A stretch of 64,000 bases of DNA from Phycisphaerales bacterium (GTDB taxonomy: Bacteria; Planctomycetota; Phycisphaerae; Phycisphaerales; UBA1924): positions 977,398 to 1,041,397 of the forward strand of contig JADJMV010000001.1 of the NCBI GenBank assembly GCA_016709445.1. The letters run 5' to 3'. Below, in pieces: positions 17,607-26,907 of this stretch. How positions within the stretch are numbered: position 1 is the stretch's first letter; each line of letters begins with the position of its first letter. The notes under the pieces were generated by a model. The model was not told the DNA's origin. It saw only the letters and a program-made list of their open reading frames with translations, and did no database searches. The position numbers were made by a program, and so were the translations under genes.

Positions 17607-18161
17607 TCACCGATCATCGGCCAGCAGCATGTCCAACTCCTCCGCCGTCAGGAGGGATCTCGGCGGACGAGACCCAGGATTTTCATCTGTATCCATCTGG
17701 TGAATCTGGGAGCCTGATTCCGCAGGATGTTCGGCCTCGGCCGCTTGGTTGGGGCCTTCTCCGGAGAGCCGGAGTCGTGGTGTTTCGGCTCGAGCGGGCG
17801 CTGGGCGAATATGGATTTCTTGATCCGCAATCGGCGGCAGCGGGGCCAGGGGGGTCAGGCGGGGGTTGGCGCCCTCGGCGAAGCCCCAGCACCGGACGGC
17901 CGGATCGAATCGCAGCAGGGCCCTCCGGACCTCGTCGGCCTCTCCGAGGGTGCGGGGTTCCACCAGCAGGAGGACGCGTGACGGAGCGCCGTCCCGGCGG
18001 GTGGCCAGAAGCTCGGCAAGCGCCTCGAATGGGCCGGAGGCTTCCTGCCACGTCACGCCCTGCCGGGCGAGGGCCGCGACCAGATCGCGCGGCACTGCCG
18101 AGGCGGGCGAGCGCCACACCACCGCGTGGACTTTGACCTTCGCATCAGGCATCCGATTCAT
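17607..18161 (-). CDS. Pseudo-receiver domain protein of unknown function
   Basis: This 184-residue protein has no assigned family. Its first 120 residues (VHAVVWRSPASAVPRDLVAA, later RVLLLVEPRTLGEADEVRRA and RFDPAVRCWGF) resemble the N-terminal domain of the adjacent diguanylate cyclase, which has AVVIVDPESEP and RIDPAVRVFRVA. A low-complexity linker follows, then a short helix at the C-terminus (LLTAEELDMLLADD) that could be a docking peptide. The start could be ATG 18161 or 18152; neither has a strong ribosome site. The likely role is a regulatory partner of the cyclase, which is inference. Confidence 0.6.
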   Translation of the reverse strand: MNRMPDAKVKVHAVVWRSPASAVPRDLVAALARQGVTWQEASGPFEALAELLATRRDGAPSRVLLLVEPRTLGEADEVRRALLRFDPAVRCWGFAEGANPRLTPLAPLPPIADQEIHIRPAPARAETPRLRLSGEGPNQAAEAEHPAESGSQIHQMDTDENPGSRPPRSLLTAEELDMLLADDR

Positions 18162-18449
18162 GGTACCACGGGGCGGGCGGTCGGCGAGCAAAGGGGACTG
18201 GGTTGGGCCGCCTGTGACGCGATGGCGAGGGTTATCCGGCCTTTCCCGCGTCCAGACGGGGTTCCAAGGACGCAACCGGTGTTGGCGCCTCCGGTAGCAG
18301 GAGGGCAGGACGGTCGTTCTGTAATGAGCAGTCCGCGGGAGCGAGCGTCCGATTCGAGGTACAGCGTCGTGGAATGGCTTGAGCCCGGCGGCAATCGCCC
18401 CCGGTGCGGAGTTGTTATACCCTAGCGTGCACCCTCAGGAGAATTGCCG

Positions 18450-20915
18450 GTGACGGATCACACGAACCGCAATCCCCAGTCCATTTTTGGCCGGCGTCGG
18501 GCTCCTCGCCCCCGGCTGGTCACGCCGATCCTCCTGGCCGTGCTTGCCGGCTCCCCCGTGGCGATGGGACAGGACGGCGCGACGGCGGCGCAGCCCGCGG
18601 AGGAGATGGTCACGTTCTCGCCGACCAGCGAGCCCGTCGAGTTGATGGACATCCTGAACTTCGTGACCGAGGAACTCGGGCTCAACGTCTCCGTGAAGGG
18701 GACGATCACCGGGACGGTGATGTTCAATGCCCAGCAGCAGGTGCCCCGGCGTCAGCTCCTGGCGCTGCTCGAGGCGTTGCTGAATCAGTACAACTATTCG
18801 TTGACACTCGACCCCGTGGGGATCTACACGGTCCAGCCGGCCACGGAGATCCCCGGCGGGACATTCGACGGGGCGTACGCCACGACGAAGGTGATCCCCA
18901 CCCCGAACGTGAAGCCCTCGGCGCTGCGGGCCGTGCTCGATCCGACGGCGGTGGGTGGGCAGAGCGGGCGCCAGATCGCGTACGTCGACGACCTCGGCGT
19001 GATCGTCGTGACCGACACACCGCGGAAGGTCCGGGCGATCGAGGAGCTGGTCTCGCGCGTGCTGGGCGAATACAGGCGGCAGAGCTACACCCGGGTGGAT
19101 CTGAAATACGTCGCGGCCCAGGCGGCGAGGGAGCGTGCGGTCTCGCTGGTGGGGCAGAGCGGGACGCTCCGGAGCGGCCTGCCGGGGCAGGATCCCAACG
19201 CGAACGTGCAGATCCCCGGCATGACCAACTCGCTCGACAACCTGGCGGACCGACTGACGATCGACCCCTCGGGGAACGCGCTGATCTTCCGCGGCACCGA
19301 GGACGAGGTCGCGCAGGTCGAGAACGTGCTCAACATCATCGACAAGCCGACGACGCTCACGCCGAAGGAGTACAAGGCCGGCCCCAACGCGGCCTCGATC
19401 GCCGACATCGCAAACCAGCGGGGCCTCGGTCAGGTCGTGCGTCTGGAGGACACGCAGAGCGCGAACCAGCAGCAGAACTTCTTCCCCGGCAACTTCGGGC
19501 GGGGCGGGAACTTTCAGCAGCAGACCCAGACGCAGACCACGCTGGGCGGCGGCTCGGTGATGATGGTCGACGAGACGCGGGGCACGATTCTCTACTACGG
19601 CACGGAGGAGCAGCAGAAGCAGCTGGGCGCACTGATCGACGCGCTGCACCTCGAGTCCGAGGAGATCGTGATCGAGCGCTACCCGGTGCGGAACGTCGAC
19701 GCGCAGGAGCTTGCGGACCTGCTCCAGTCGATCATCGAGAACCAGAACCAGACGGACAGCCCGCTGCTCCCCGGCGCCCGCAACAACCAGAACACCGGCA
19801 ACCAGTCGCCCCTCCGATTCTTGCAGAACCAGGACCAGTCGGCGGAGAACGCCTTCGTGCCGACCGCGGACGACTCGTTCGTCACGGCCCACGAGGCGAC
19901 GAACGTGGTCATCGTCAAGGCCCCCGCCAAGCTGCAGGGCCAGTTCGCCCGGATCATCCGGGAGCTGGACGTGCGCCGGCCTCAGGTGTATGTGGAGGCC
20001 AAGATCCTGGCCGTGTCGAACACCAGTGATTTCCGGCTTCGCGTGGAGGGCCAGCTCAAGGCGGGCCAGTTCAGCACGCAGACGGCGTTCGGGATCGGGA
20101 CGCAGGGCACGGGCGGCGCATACACGGATCCGAAGCTGCCGATCGCCGGCCTCGCGGGCGCGACGGCGGCGCTGATCAAGAGCGACTACGTGCCGTTCAT
20201 CATCAACGCGATCCAGACCGACACCGACGCGAGGATCCTCTCCTCGCCCCAGTTGCTCGTGAACGACAACGAGGAGGCGGAGATCGTCAGCCTCGAGCAG
20301 CAGCCGACGACGACGACCGTGGTCGGGCAGAACACCGACCAGACCAGCTTCGGCGGCTACCAGGACGCGGGCACGACCCTCACCGTCACCCCGAGCATCT
20401 CCGAGGCCGGCTACATGCGCCTCAAGTACGAGATCGAACTCTCGAACTTCACCGGGTCGAGCACCGCCAACGGCATCCCGCCGCCAAAGAACACCCGCAA
20501 CGTCCGCTCCGATTCGGTGACGATCCCGACCGACACGACGATCGTCGTGGGCGGCATCACCGTCTCGGACTCGCGCGACACGGTGATCAAGGTGCCGCTG
20601 CTGGGCGATATCCCGATCCTGGGGCAGCTCTTCCGAGACACCGGCAAGGTCAAGAGCGATCAGGTGCTCTACATCTTCATCACGCCGCGGATCCTCAACG
20701 ACCGCAACTTCGCGGATCTGCGTCTTTTGACCAAGGGGCCCCAGGCCACGGCCGGCATCGACCCGGACCTTCCCCAGCTCGAGCCGACGACGATCGACCT
20801 GATCAACGCCCCCGCCCCGGCGCCGGAGGAGGAGCCGCCGGCCGCGGATGACCCCACGATCATCCCGCTGATCGAGGACGACGCGGGGGTGGTGCAGCGC
20901 CGGAAGGGGAGCTGA
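18450..20915 (+). CDS. gspD: Type II secretion system secretin GspD-like
   Basis: The 821-residue outer-membrane channel subunit has a signal sequence (PILLAVLAGSPVAMG) and N-domains, one beginning VTFSPTSEPVELMDILNFVT. Repeated N1-type KH-like domains and a long Gln/Asn-rich insertion follow, then the secretin core (RPQVYVEAKILAVS, ILSSPQLLVNDNEEAEI, and VPLLGDIPILGQLFR near the end). GTG 18450 is chosen because AGGAG lies 8 nt upstream; TTG 18444 would be only 2 nt from it. Two bases separate it from gspE. It should work with the PilN/PilO-like proteins at the window start and a pseudopilin. Confidence 0.9.
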   Translation: MTDHTNRNPQSIFGRRRAPRPRLVTPILLAVLAGSPVAMGQDGATAAQPAEEMVTFSPTSEPVELMDILNFVTEELGLNVSVKGTITGTVMFNAQQQVPRRQLLALLEALLNQYNYSLTLDPVGIYTVQPATEIPGGTFDGAYATTKVIPTPNVKPSALRAVLDPTAVGGQSGRQIAYVDDLGVIVVTDTPRKVRAIEELVSRVLGEYRRQSYTRVDLKYVAAQAARERAVSLVGQSGTLRSGLPGQDPNANVQIPGMTNSLDNLADRLTIDPSGNALIFRGTEDEVAQVENVLNIIDKPTTLTPKEYKAGPNAASIADIANQRGLGQVVRLEDTQSANQQQNFFPGNFGRGGNFQQQTQTQTTLGGGSVMMVDETRGTILYYGTEEQQKQLGALIDALHLESEEIVIERYPVRNVDAQELADLLQSIIENQNQTDSPLLPGARNNQNTGNQSPLRFLQNQDQSAENAFVPTADDSFVTAHEATNVVIVKAPAKLQGQFARIIRELDVRRPQVYVEAKILAVSNTSDFRLRVEGQLKAGQFSTQTAFGIGTQGTGGAYTDPKLPIAGLAGATAALIKSDYVPFIINAIQTDTDARILSSPQLLVNDNEEAEIVSLEQQPTTTTVVGQNTDQTSFGGYQDAGTTLTVTPSISEAGYMRLKYEIELSNFTGSSTANGIPPPKNTRNVRSDSVTIPTDTTIVVGGITVSDSRDTVIKVPLLGDIPILGQLFRDTGKVKSDQVLYIFITPRILNDRNFADLRLLTKGPQATAGIDPDLPQLEPTTIDLINAPAPAPEEEPPAADDPTIIPLIEDDAGVVQRRKGS

Positions 20916-20917
20916 GG

Positions 20918-22639
20918 ATGGCGGGAGGGCCGCTCGCAAAGTCTCGGAGTGGGTCGGGTGGTGCGCCGGGGGCACGGGACCCCGCCGCGCCCGCGGTGCT
21001 TGACGAGTCGCCGCACCTGGCCGAGCAACTCGGGTCGCTCCGCCTCACGCCCGACCAGCTCAGGGTGTACCGGCAGGCCGAGGGCTCCGATACCGAGCCC
21101 TGGGACGTGATGCTCTCGATGCTGGCGATGGACGAGCAGCAGGCGCTCTCCAAGCTGGCCGATCGCACCGGGCTCGATTTCCGGCTCGAGCCGAGGCTGC
21201 AGGAATCGAGCCTTCGGTTCTACGAGGTGGTTCCCCAGGAACTCGCCCGCCAGCAGCACGTGGCCGGGCTCGAGAGCGATGGGCGCTTCGTGACCGTGGC
21301 GACCGCCCAGCCCTTCCAGCCCGCCGTGTTCAGCATGATCGAAGAGATGCTGGACATGCCGCTGCGGCTGGTGCTGAGCCCCCGGGCGGCGGTCGCCAAC
21401 CTGATCAATCGCGGCTACGAGCAGCGCGGCGACCTGGTGACCGAGATCATCGAGGAGATGCCGCTCGACGCCTCGGCGATCGAGAGCATGGCCGCGGGCG
21501 TGGGCTCGTCCACCGACCTGCTGAGTCTGGCCCGGCAGACGCCGGTCATCCGGCTGGTGAACATGATCCTCTTCGAGGCCCTTCGCCGGCGGGCCAGCGA
21601 TATCCACGTGCACCCGCAGGAGAACAAGCTCGTCATCCGCCTGCGCGTCGACGGCATGCTGATCGACGCCTTCAGCCCGCCGATGTCGCTGGCGCCGGCG
21701 ATCTCGAGCCGTCTCAAGGTCATGACCGAGCTGGATATCGCCAACCGCCACAGCCCGCAGGACGGCCACACCTCCGTCCGCATCGGCCAGCGGAAGATCG
21801 ACATCCGGCTCTCGGTGATCCCCACGGTCTACGGCGAGCGATTGGTGCTGCGTCTGCTCGACCAGACACAGACCCAGCTCTCGCTCGACGAGATCGGCAT
21901 GGGCAAGAAGATGCAGGCCCAGCTCATGGACCTGGTCGATCGACCGACGGGGATGATCCTTGTCACGGGCCCTACCGGCTCGGGCAAAACGACCACGCTC
22001 TACGCTGCGCTCGGGCGGATCGACCGCACCAGCCGCAACGTCATGACGATCGAGGACCCGGTCGAATACCACCTCGAGGGCATCAGCCAGATGCAGGTGA
22101 ACCCCAAGCGGGGCGTGACGTTCGCGAATGGTCTGCGGGCGCTGCTCCGCCAGGACCCCGATGTGATCCTTGTCGGCGAGATCCGCGACCAGGAGACGGC
22201 CCAGCTGGCGATCCAGGCCTCGCTCACGGGCCACCTCGTGCTCGCCACGCTCCACACCAACGACGCGCCCAGCGCGATCCCCCGCCTCATCGATATCGGC
22301 CTGGAGCCCTACCTCATCACGTCCTCGCTCATGGCGGTGCTCGCGCAGCGGCTGGTCCGCCGGACGTGCACCGTCTGCGGCGGGAGCGGGCGCAGCCCCA
22401 CGGAAGTCGGGGAGCAATGCGAGGCCTGCTTCGGGACCGGCTATCGCCGGCGCCTCGCGGTCTACGAGATCATGACCATGACCGACGAGCTGCGCCGCCT
22501 CACGGCCAGCCAGGCCGACGCCGTGACGCTCTACGAGGCCGCCGTCAACGGCGGCTTCGCCCCGATGCGCGTGGACGGGGCCGAGAAGATCGCCCAGGGC
22601 CTGACCGATCAGGCCGAGGTCTACCGCGTGCTGCACTGA
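20918..22639 (+). CDS. gspE: Type II secretion/type IV pilus assembly ATPase GspE/PilB-like
   Basis: The 573-residue cytosolic ATPase starts with a low-complexity region and an MshEN-like N-terminal domain (about 25-190). The C-terminal motor contains Walker A TGPTGSGKTTTLY, an Asp box, Walker B RQDPDVILVGEIRD, and the His box GHLVLATLHTNDA. The zinc finger is complete (C-x2-C ... C-x2-C: CTVCGG and CEACFG), typical of extension ATPases, not PilT. It is co-transcribed with gspD. No GspF-type platform gene is in the window, so that part of the machine is encoded elsewhere. Confidence 0.92.
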   Translation: MAGGPLAKSRSGSGGAPGARDPAAPAVLDESPHLAEQLGSLRLTPDQLRVYRQAEGSDTEPWDVMLSMLAMDEQQALSKLADRTGLDFRLEPRLQESSLRFYEVVPQELARQQHVAGLESDGRFVTVATAQPFQPAVFSMIEEMLDMPLRLVLSPRAAVANLINRGYEQRGDLVTEIIEEMPLDASAIESMAAGVGSSTDLLSLARQTPVIRLVNMILFEALRRRASDIHVHPQENKLVIRLRVDGMLIDAFSPPMSLAPAISSRLKVMTELDIANRHSPQDGHTSVRIGQRKIDIRLSVIPTVYGERLVLRLLDQTQTQLSLDEIGMGKKMQAQLMDLVDRPTGMILVTGPTGSGKTTTLYAALGRIDRTSRNVMTIEDPVEYHLEGISQMQVNPKRGVTFANGLRALLRQDPDVILVGEIRDQETAQLAIQASLTGHLVLATLHTNDAPSAIPRLIDIGLEPYLITSSLMAVLAQRLVRRTCTVCGGSGRSPTEVGEQCEACFGTGYRRRLAVYEIMTMTDELRRLTASQADAVTLYEAAVNGGFAPMRVDGAEKIAQGLTDQAEVYRVLH

Positions 22640-22698
22640 AGCCGTGCCATCCCCCCCCGGGAGCCGTGTCGGTCCGCGGCGCGTGATACGCTCACGCC

Positions 22699-23658
22699 AT
22701 GGCCACCGTCACCATCCTGGGCGCCGGCGTCTCCGGTCTGGTCACCGCGCTGGCCCTGGCTGAGGCCGGGCACCGGGTCCGTGTTGTCGCCGAGCGTTGG
22801 GGCGAACAGACCACCAGCGCCGTCGCCGGCGCGATCTGGATGCCCTACCTCTGCAACCCGCCGGAGCGCGTCAATCAATGGTCGCTCGAGACCTACCGCT
22901 GGCTCGCCAGCTTGGCGGCCGACGAGCCCGGCGCGGGCGTCGACATGCTCACGATGTATGAATCCACGCCCGACGACGCGGATCCATGGTGGCGAGCCGC
23001 CGTGCCGCCCGAGATCAAGCTCGAACTGATCGGTCGCTCGCCGCTCCGACCCGGGGCCCGCGCGTGGCGCTTCCCCGTACCGCGGGTGGATCCGAGCTTC
23101 TGCCTGCCGTGGCTCCGCGCAACCCTCGAAGCCCGCGCCGTCGGCACGCGGACGGAGCGCATCGACGACCTCCGGAACTTCCTCGCTCGGGAGCGTGATG
23201 CCGACTTCGTGGTCAACTGCACGGGCCTGGGCGCCAAGCGGCTCTGCGCCGACCCCGAACTCCACGCGCTGTTCGGTCAGGTGGTGCACGTCCAGCCCGG
23301 AGCGTGGGATACCCGCGAGGCCGCGGGCGATGAGGCCGAGGGCGTTGCGTACGTCATCCCCCGGCGCGGGGTCGTGGTGGTGGGGGGGTGCAGCATCGAG
23401 CACGACTCCGACGCGCCCGCGGCGGCCTCGGACGCCGTGACGCGGGAGATCCTCCGCCGGGTCGATGGTTGGGGTGTGCGCCTGGGGCCGGTGGTGGGCC
23501 AGCGGGCCGGGCTGCGCCCGTCCCGATCGGCCGTCCGTGTGGAACCCGACGAAGCCGAGCCGCGCCTGATCCACAACTACGGCCACGGGGGCGCAGGCTG
23601 GACGATGTGCCGGGGCTGCGCGAACACGGTGGTCGGGCTCGTCGATCAATCTGCCTGA
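22699..23658 (+). CDS. FAD-dependent D-amino-acid oxidase-like enzyme
   Basis: The 319-residue protein begins with the dinucleotide-binding motif ILGAGVSGLVTALALAEAG. It ends with the DAO-family C-terminal signature HNYGHGGAGWTMCRGCA, whose Arg and Gly-rich loop bind flavin and substrate in D-amino-acid oxidase. The central RPSRSAVRVEP segment also fits this family. It should oxidise a D-amino acid (or glycine-like amine) to the imino acid with release of hydrogen peroxide. It has no signal peptide. It overlaps its convergent neighbour by 13 bp. Confidence 0.85.
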   Translation: MATVTILGAGVSGLVTALALAEAGHRVRVVAERWGEQTTSAVAGAIWMPYLCNPPERVNQWSLETYRWLASLAADEPGAGVDMLTMYESTPDDADPWWRAAVPPEIKLELIGRSPLRPGARAWRFPVPRVDPSFCLPWLRATLEARAVGTRTERIDDLRNFLARERDADFVVNCTGLGAKRLCADPELHALFGQVVHVQPGAWDTREAAGDEAEGVAYVIPRRGVVVVGGCSIEHDSDAPAAASDAVTREILRRVDGWGVRLGPVVGQRAGLRPSRSAVRVEPDEAEPRLIHNYGHGGAGWTMCRGCANTVVGLVDQSA

Positions 23659-25325
23659 GGCACGCCTCCCCAGGCCTCGCGTGCGAACGCCTCGAGCCGC
23701 GAGTAGTCCTGCTTCCAGGTGGTGTACATCACGCCACGGAAGCCGGGGGCCTCGGCGCCGGCGTCAAGCCACTGGCGGATGTTCCCGACGGGGCCGTCGT
23801 AGAACCCCGCGGCCAGAGTCGGGTTGCCGCGACCCGAGAAGAACGCGAGCGATTCCCTGCGCTTCTCGAGATACCAGCATCCGACGATCACGTCCCTGTC
23901 GAGCCCTTCCCACGAGCCGGCGAGGTCGCCCCGGACGAGGTAATAGTCGTCGCGGGCGTTGTGGTTGGGATCGAACATGTCGCTCCAGACATAGATCCGC
24001 GCCCCGGGCGCAGCCTCGCGGAGGATCTGGGCGCACGTACGCACATTGTCGGCGAGGATCTCTCCGGCAGAAAGGCCCCGGGAGGTGCAGGCCTCGTCCT
24101 GGTTCAGGCACCGTATCTCGTCGTGCGACATGAAGTAGGCCGGCGCGTGCCAGAGGTCTTGGACGCGACGCGCCTGGTCGCGCAGCAGGGCGACGGTCTC
24201 GGGTTCCGACGGGCAGATCATGACCTGACCGTTGTAGATGGTGACGGCGTGGGAGTACGAGACCCGCAGACGCGTGCCCTCCTCGAGGGGGCGTTTGAGG
24301 TGGATCACCGGCGGCTCGTGCCAAACCTGGTACTCGCCGGGCCACGGATGCACGCCCATGTCGGGGTCGGCGATCGGCTCGAAGTACATCTCTTCAAGCA
24401 GGGCGCGACGCGGCCCGCCGCGGGCGTCCAGGGTGATGGTCAGGGGTGCGCCCGGGCGCCGCACGACGTTGAGCAGGCCGACCTCCTCGATCCGGGCATC
24501 GTCCCACCACAGCGACCCGGTCGAGCCGTCCCAGCAGCCCAGATAGAGGCTGATATCGGTGCACTCGAGCGTGTTGAACACCGCGTGGTGGACGACCCAA
24601 TCCTGCGTCGGCCTGACGCCGAGGCCCGAGTAAATCAGGGAGAGCGCGTCCCGGCCGTCCCGCGCCCCGAGCGCCTTGATCTCCGGTGTGCCGCGGAAGT
24701 CCTGTGTTCTGACCCGCACCGAGACGTGATACTGCCGGTGCGGTTTGAGCGTCAGGCGCTGGCAAAGGCGGGCGTTGCGTCCGGCGGGGTCGCGCACGAG
24801 CGCCGCGCCCTCATCCGCTGTCACCGTCTCGTCGTGCCAGGTCCACGCCGCGAGGTTGTCCATCTGGCCCCCGGGCAGCTTGGCGCCGGGGTCCGGGCTC
24901 AGGACCGCGGTGTCGCCGCGGACCACGAAGAGCGCATCGCGGACAGGGAGGGCTTCGGCGAGGTTCGGGTTGTGCCACAGCAGGTCGTTGGAATACCCGA
25001 TGGAGAACACGGCGGGGATGATCTCGAGCCGGTGCGCGGCGGCGGCGGCCTTGACTCGCTCGGCGTTGGCAAAGTAGCGATCGGGCACGCTTTCGAGCCT
25101 CGCCATTTTGGAGTCGGCGAGGAGGACGCCGTTGTATCCGGCGGCCTGCGCGCGGGCGAAGAGCGCCTCGAGCTTGTCGACGTTCTCGTCCACCTGGAGA
25201 TTGGTGGGGCAGTACACCCAGCGGTCGGCAAGGCCTTGCGCCAGGGCCGTGGTATTGGCGCCCGAGAGCGCCGTGGCGCCGAGCAGGAGCCCGGCACGCA
25301 GGATCCGCTGGAAAGTGCTCGTCAT
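23646..25325 (-). CDS. Secreted glycoside-hydrolase-like TIM-barrel protein, family uncertain
   Basis: The 559-residue product has a signal peptide (AGLLLGATALSGANTTALAQ). The N-terminal part (KLEALFARAQAAGYNGVLLA, then RLEIIPAVFSIGYSNDLLW) and the C-terminal part (WHAPAYFMSHDEIRCLN, RIYVWSDMFDPNHNA) look like strands of a beta/alpha barrel carrying acidic residues at strand ends. A beta-sandwich module of about 170 residues (RQYHVSVRVRTQDF ... LYLGCWDGSTGSLWWDDARI) interrupts it like a carbohydrate-binding domain. The MSHDE motif recalls GH20/GH84-type hexosaminidases, but the family cannot be fixed by eye. It probably degrades polysaccharide. Confidence 0.6.
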   Translation of the reverse strand: MTSTFQRILRAGLLLGATALSGANTTALAQGLADRWVYCPTNLQVDENVDKLEALFARAQAAGYNGVLLADSKMARLESVPDRYFANAERVKAAAAAHRLEIIPAVFSIGYSNDLLWHNPNLAEALPVRDALFVVRGDTAVLSPDPGAKLPGGQMDNLAAWTWHDETVTADEGAALVRDPAGRNARLCQRLTLKPHRQYHVSVRVRTQDFRGTPEIKALGARDGRDALSLIYSGLGVRPTQDWVVHHAVFNTLECTDISLYLGCWDGSTGSLWWDDARIEEVGLLNVVRRPGAPLTITLDARGGPRRALLEEMYFEPIADPDMGVHPWPGEYQVWHEPPVIHLKRPLEEGTRLRVSYSHAVTIYNGQVMICPSEPETVALLRDQARRVQDLWHAPAYFMSHDEIRCLNQDEACTSRGLSAGEILADNVRTCAQILREAAPGARIYVWSDMFDPNHNARDDYYLVRGDLAGSWEGLDRDVIVGCWYLEKRRESLAFFSGRGNPTLAAGFYDGPVGNIRQWLDAGAEAPGFRGVMYTTWKQDYSRLEAFAREAWGGVPQAD

Positions 25326-25345
25326 GCCCCCAGCGTACCGCGGGT

Positions 25346-26683
25346 TCAGGGGAGGCGGCGGAAGGGTGGGATCCGGAGCACACCCCGGTCGCGCACGAAG
25401 ACGTCGATGGACATATTGGTGTCCCCATCGACGAGGTTCCGGGCCCCGCTCTGGAATGCGACATACCTGCCGTCGTACGACATCGTCGAAAACGAAGTGC
25501 CCCCGTTGGCCTGGACGCCCCCCGGCCCAAGACTGACGCGGAACGTCTCTCCGGTCCAGCGGTCGCGCACGAACGCGTCGGGCAGGCCGTTGTTGTCGCC
25601 AGGAACCAGCGTGTTCGCCTGGCTGCAGAACGCGACGTACCGCCCGCCCCGGCCGACGGCCGGGGTGAAGCAATCCGCGTTGGCCTGGGCATCGTTCATG
25701 CCCAGACTCACCCGCGTCATCTCGGAAGTCGCCAGATCGATCATGAGGATGTCACGCACGCCGTTGGTATCGCCGGCAACGAGATTGGTGGCCTCGCACT
25801 CGAAGACGACGTACCGCCCGTCCGGCGAGATGCCGGGAAAGATGCAGAGCCCGTTGGGCTGTTCGCCCGAGGGGCCCAGGCTGAGGCGCGTCGTCCGCCG
25901 CTCGGCTCGATCGAACAGGAAGATGTCCTCGACGCCGTTGGTGTCGCCATCGACCAGGTTGGTGGCCGCGCTGTGGTAGACGACGAGGCGTCCATCGCCA
26001 GAGACGGCCGCGTGCTCGCTCCAGTCGTTGCCCGCGCCCCCGTCGTTCCGCAGGCTCACCAGCTCGGTCAGGCCTGTGTCGAGGTCGTGGGCGTAGACAT
26101 CCCACTGGGGGTTGGTGTCGAGCGCGTCGAAGTTGGTGGCCTCGCTGTGGAAGACGACGGTGCGCCCGTCGGCGGAGATCGAGGGGTGCCGGCTCTGCTT
26201 GTCGGCCTGGTTGCCGAACGAGTCCACGCTGGCGCGGACGGTCTGGCCGGTCTGGAGATCGTAGACGAAAACGTCGGTGACGCCGTTGGTGTCGTCGGGC
26301 ACGAGGTTCGTCGCGTCGCTGTAGTACGAGATGTATCGCCCGGTCTGCGAGATCGTCGGGCGCGAGCTGACGCCGTTGGCCTGGGTGCCGTTACTCGCGA
26401 CGCTGACCCGCACGGTGGCCCCGCTCAACCGGTCGTGGACGAAGATGTCCTGCAGCCCGTTGCTGTCGCCGCTCACCAGGTTCGTCGCGAGGCTCTCGAA
26501 CGCGACAAACCGCCCGTTCCCGGAGATCACCGCCTGCCAGCTGTGGCTGTTGGCCTGCGAACCCTGTGCGCCGACGCTGGCGCGCTCGGTCGTCTGGGCC
26601 CCCGCGGCCGTCGGCGCCATGGAGGCGCACCCGAACGCGCAGGCCGAGCCCACCAGCACCGGATTGCGCCAGAGCAATCGCAT
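25346..26683 (-). CDS. Exported seven-repeat beta-propeller (TolB/PD40-like)
   Basis: The 445-residue protein follows a GGAGG site 5 nt before ATG 26683 and has a signal peptide ending near AGAQ. It contains seven repeats of about 57 residues. Each has a DGRYVAFES-like strand, then (A)TNLVxGDTNGxxDIF and a strand D(R/L)xTGxTxRVS. Seven copies fit a closed seven-bladed propeller. The D-T-N-G-x-x-D loop in each blade resembles a calcium site, which is inference. There is no catalytic motif and no partner gene; the role is unknown. Confidence 0.8.
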   Translation of the reverse strand: MRLLWRNPVLVGSACAFGCASMAPTAAGAQTTERASVGAQGSQANSHSWQAVISGNGRFVAFESLATNLVSGDSNGLQDIFVHDRLSGATVRVSVASNGTQANGVSSRPTISQTGRYISYYSDATNLVPDDTNGVTDVFVYDLQTGQTVRASVDSFGNQADKQSRHPSISADGRTVVFHSEATNFDALDTNPQWDVYAHDLDTGLTELVSLRNDGGAGNDWSEHAAVSGDGRLVVYHSAATNLVDGDTNGVEDIFLFDRAERRTTRLSLGPSGEQPNGLCIFPGISPDGRYVVFECEATNLVAGDTNGVRDILMIDLATSEMTRVSLGMNDAQANADCFTPAVGRGGRYVAFCSQANTLVPGDNNGLPDAFVRDRWTGETFRVSLGPGGVQANGGTSFSTMSYDGRYVAFQSGARNLVDGDTNMSIDVFVRDRGVLRIPPFRRLP

Positions 26684-26907
26684 CCCCACCTCCGAAGACA
26701 ACATCTCACTCCCGCCCGCGACGTCCGTTCGGCGTGGCTTCGCCTTCAACAATACCACACCGCGCGGGCACGGCCAACAGAATTGCTCGGGACAAGGTGC
26801 CCGCCAAATCCCGCCGGCTATGGCGAACGGCCGGCGGGTTCCAACTATCGGACGGGCGGCCGGGCCTTCACCCCGGCTCGCCCGCGGCCGCGAGAGTGCG
26901 GGTGGGC

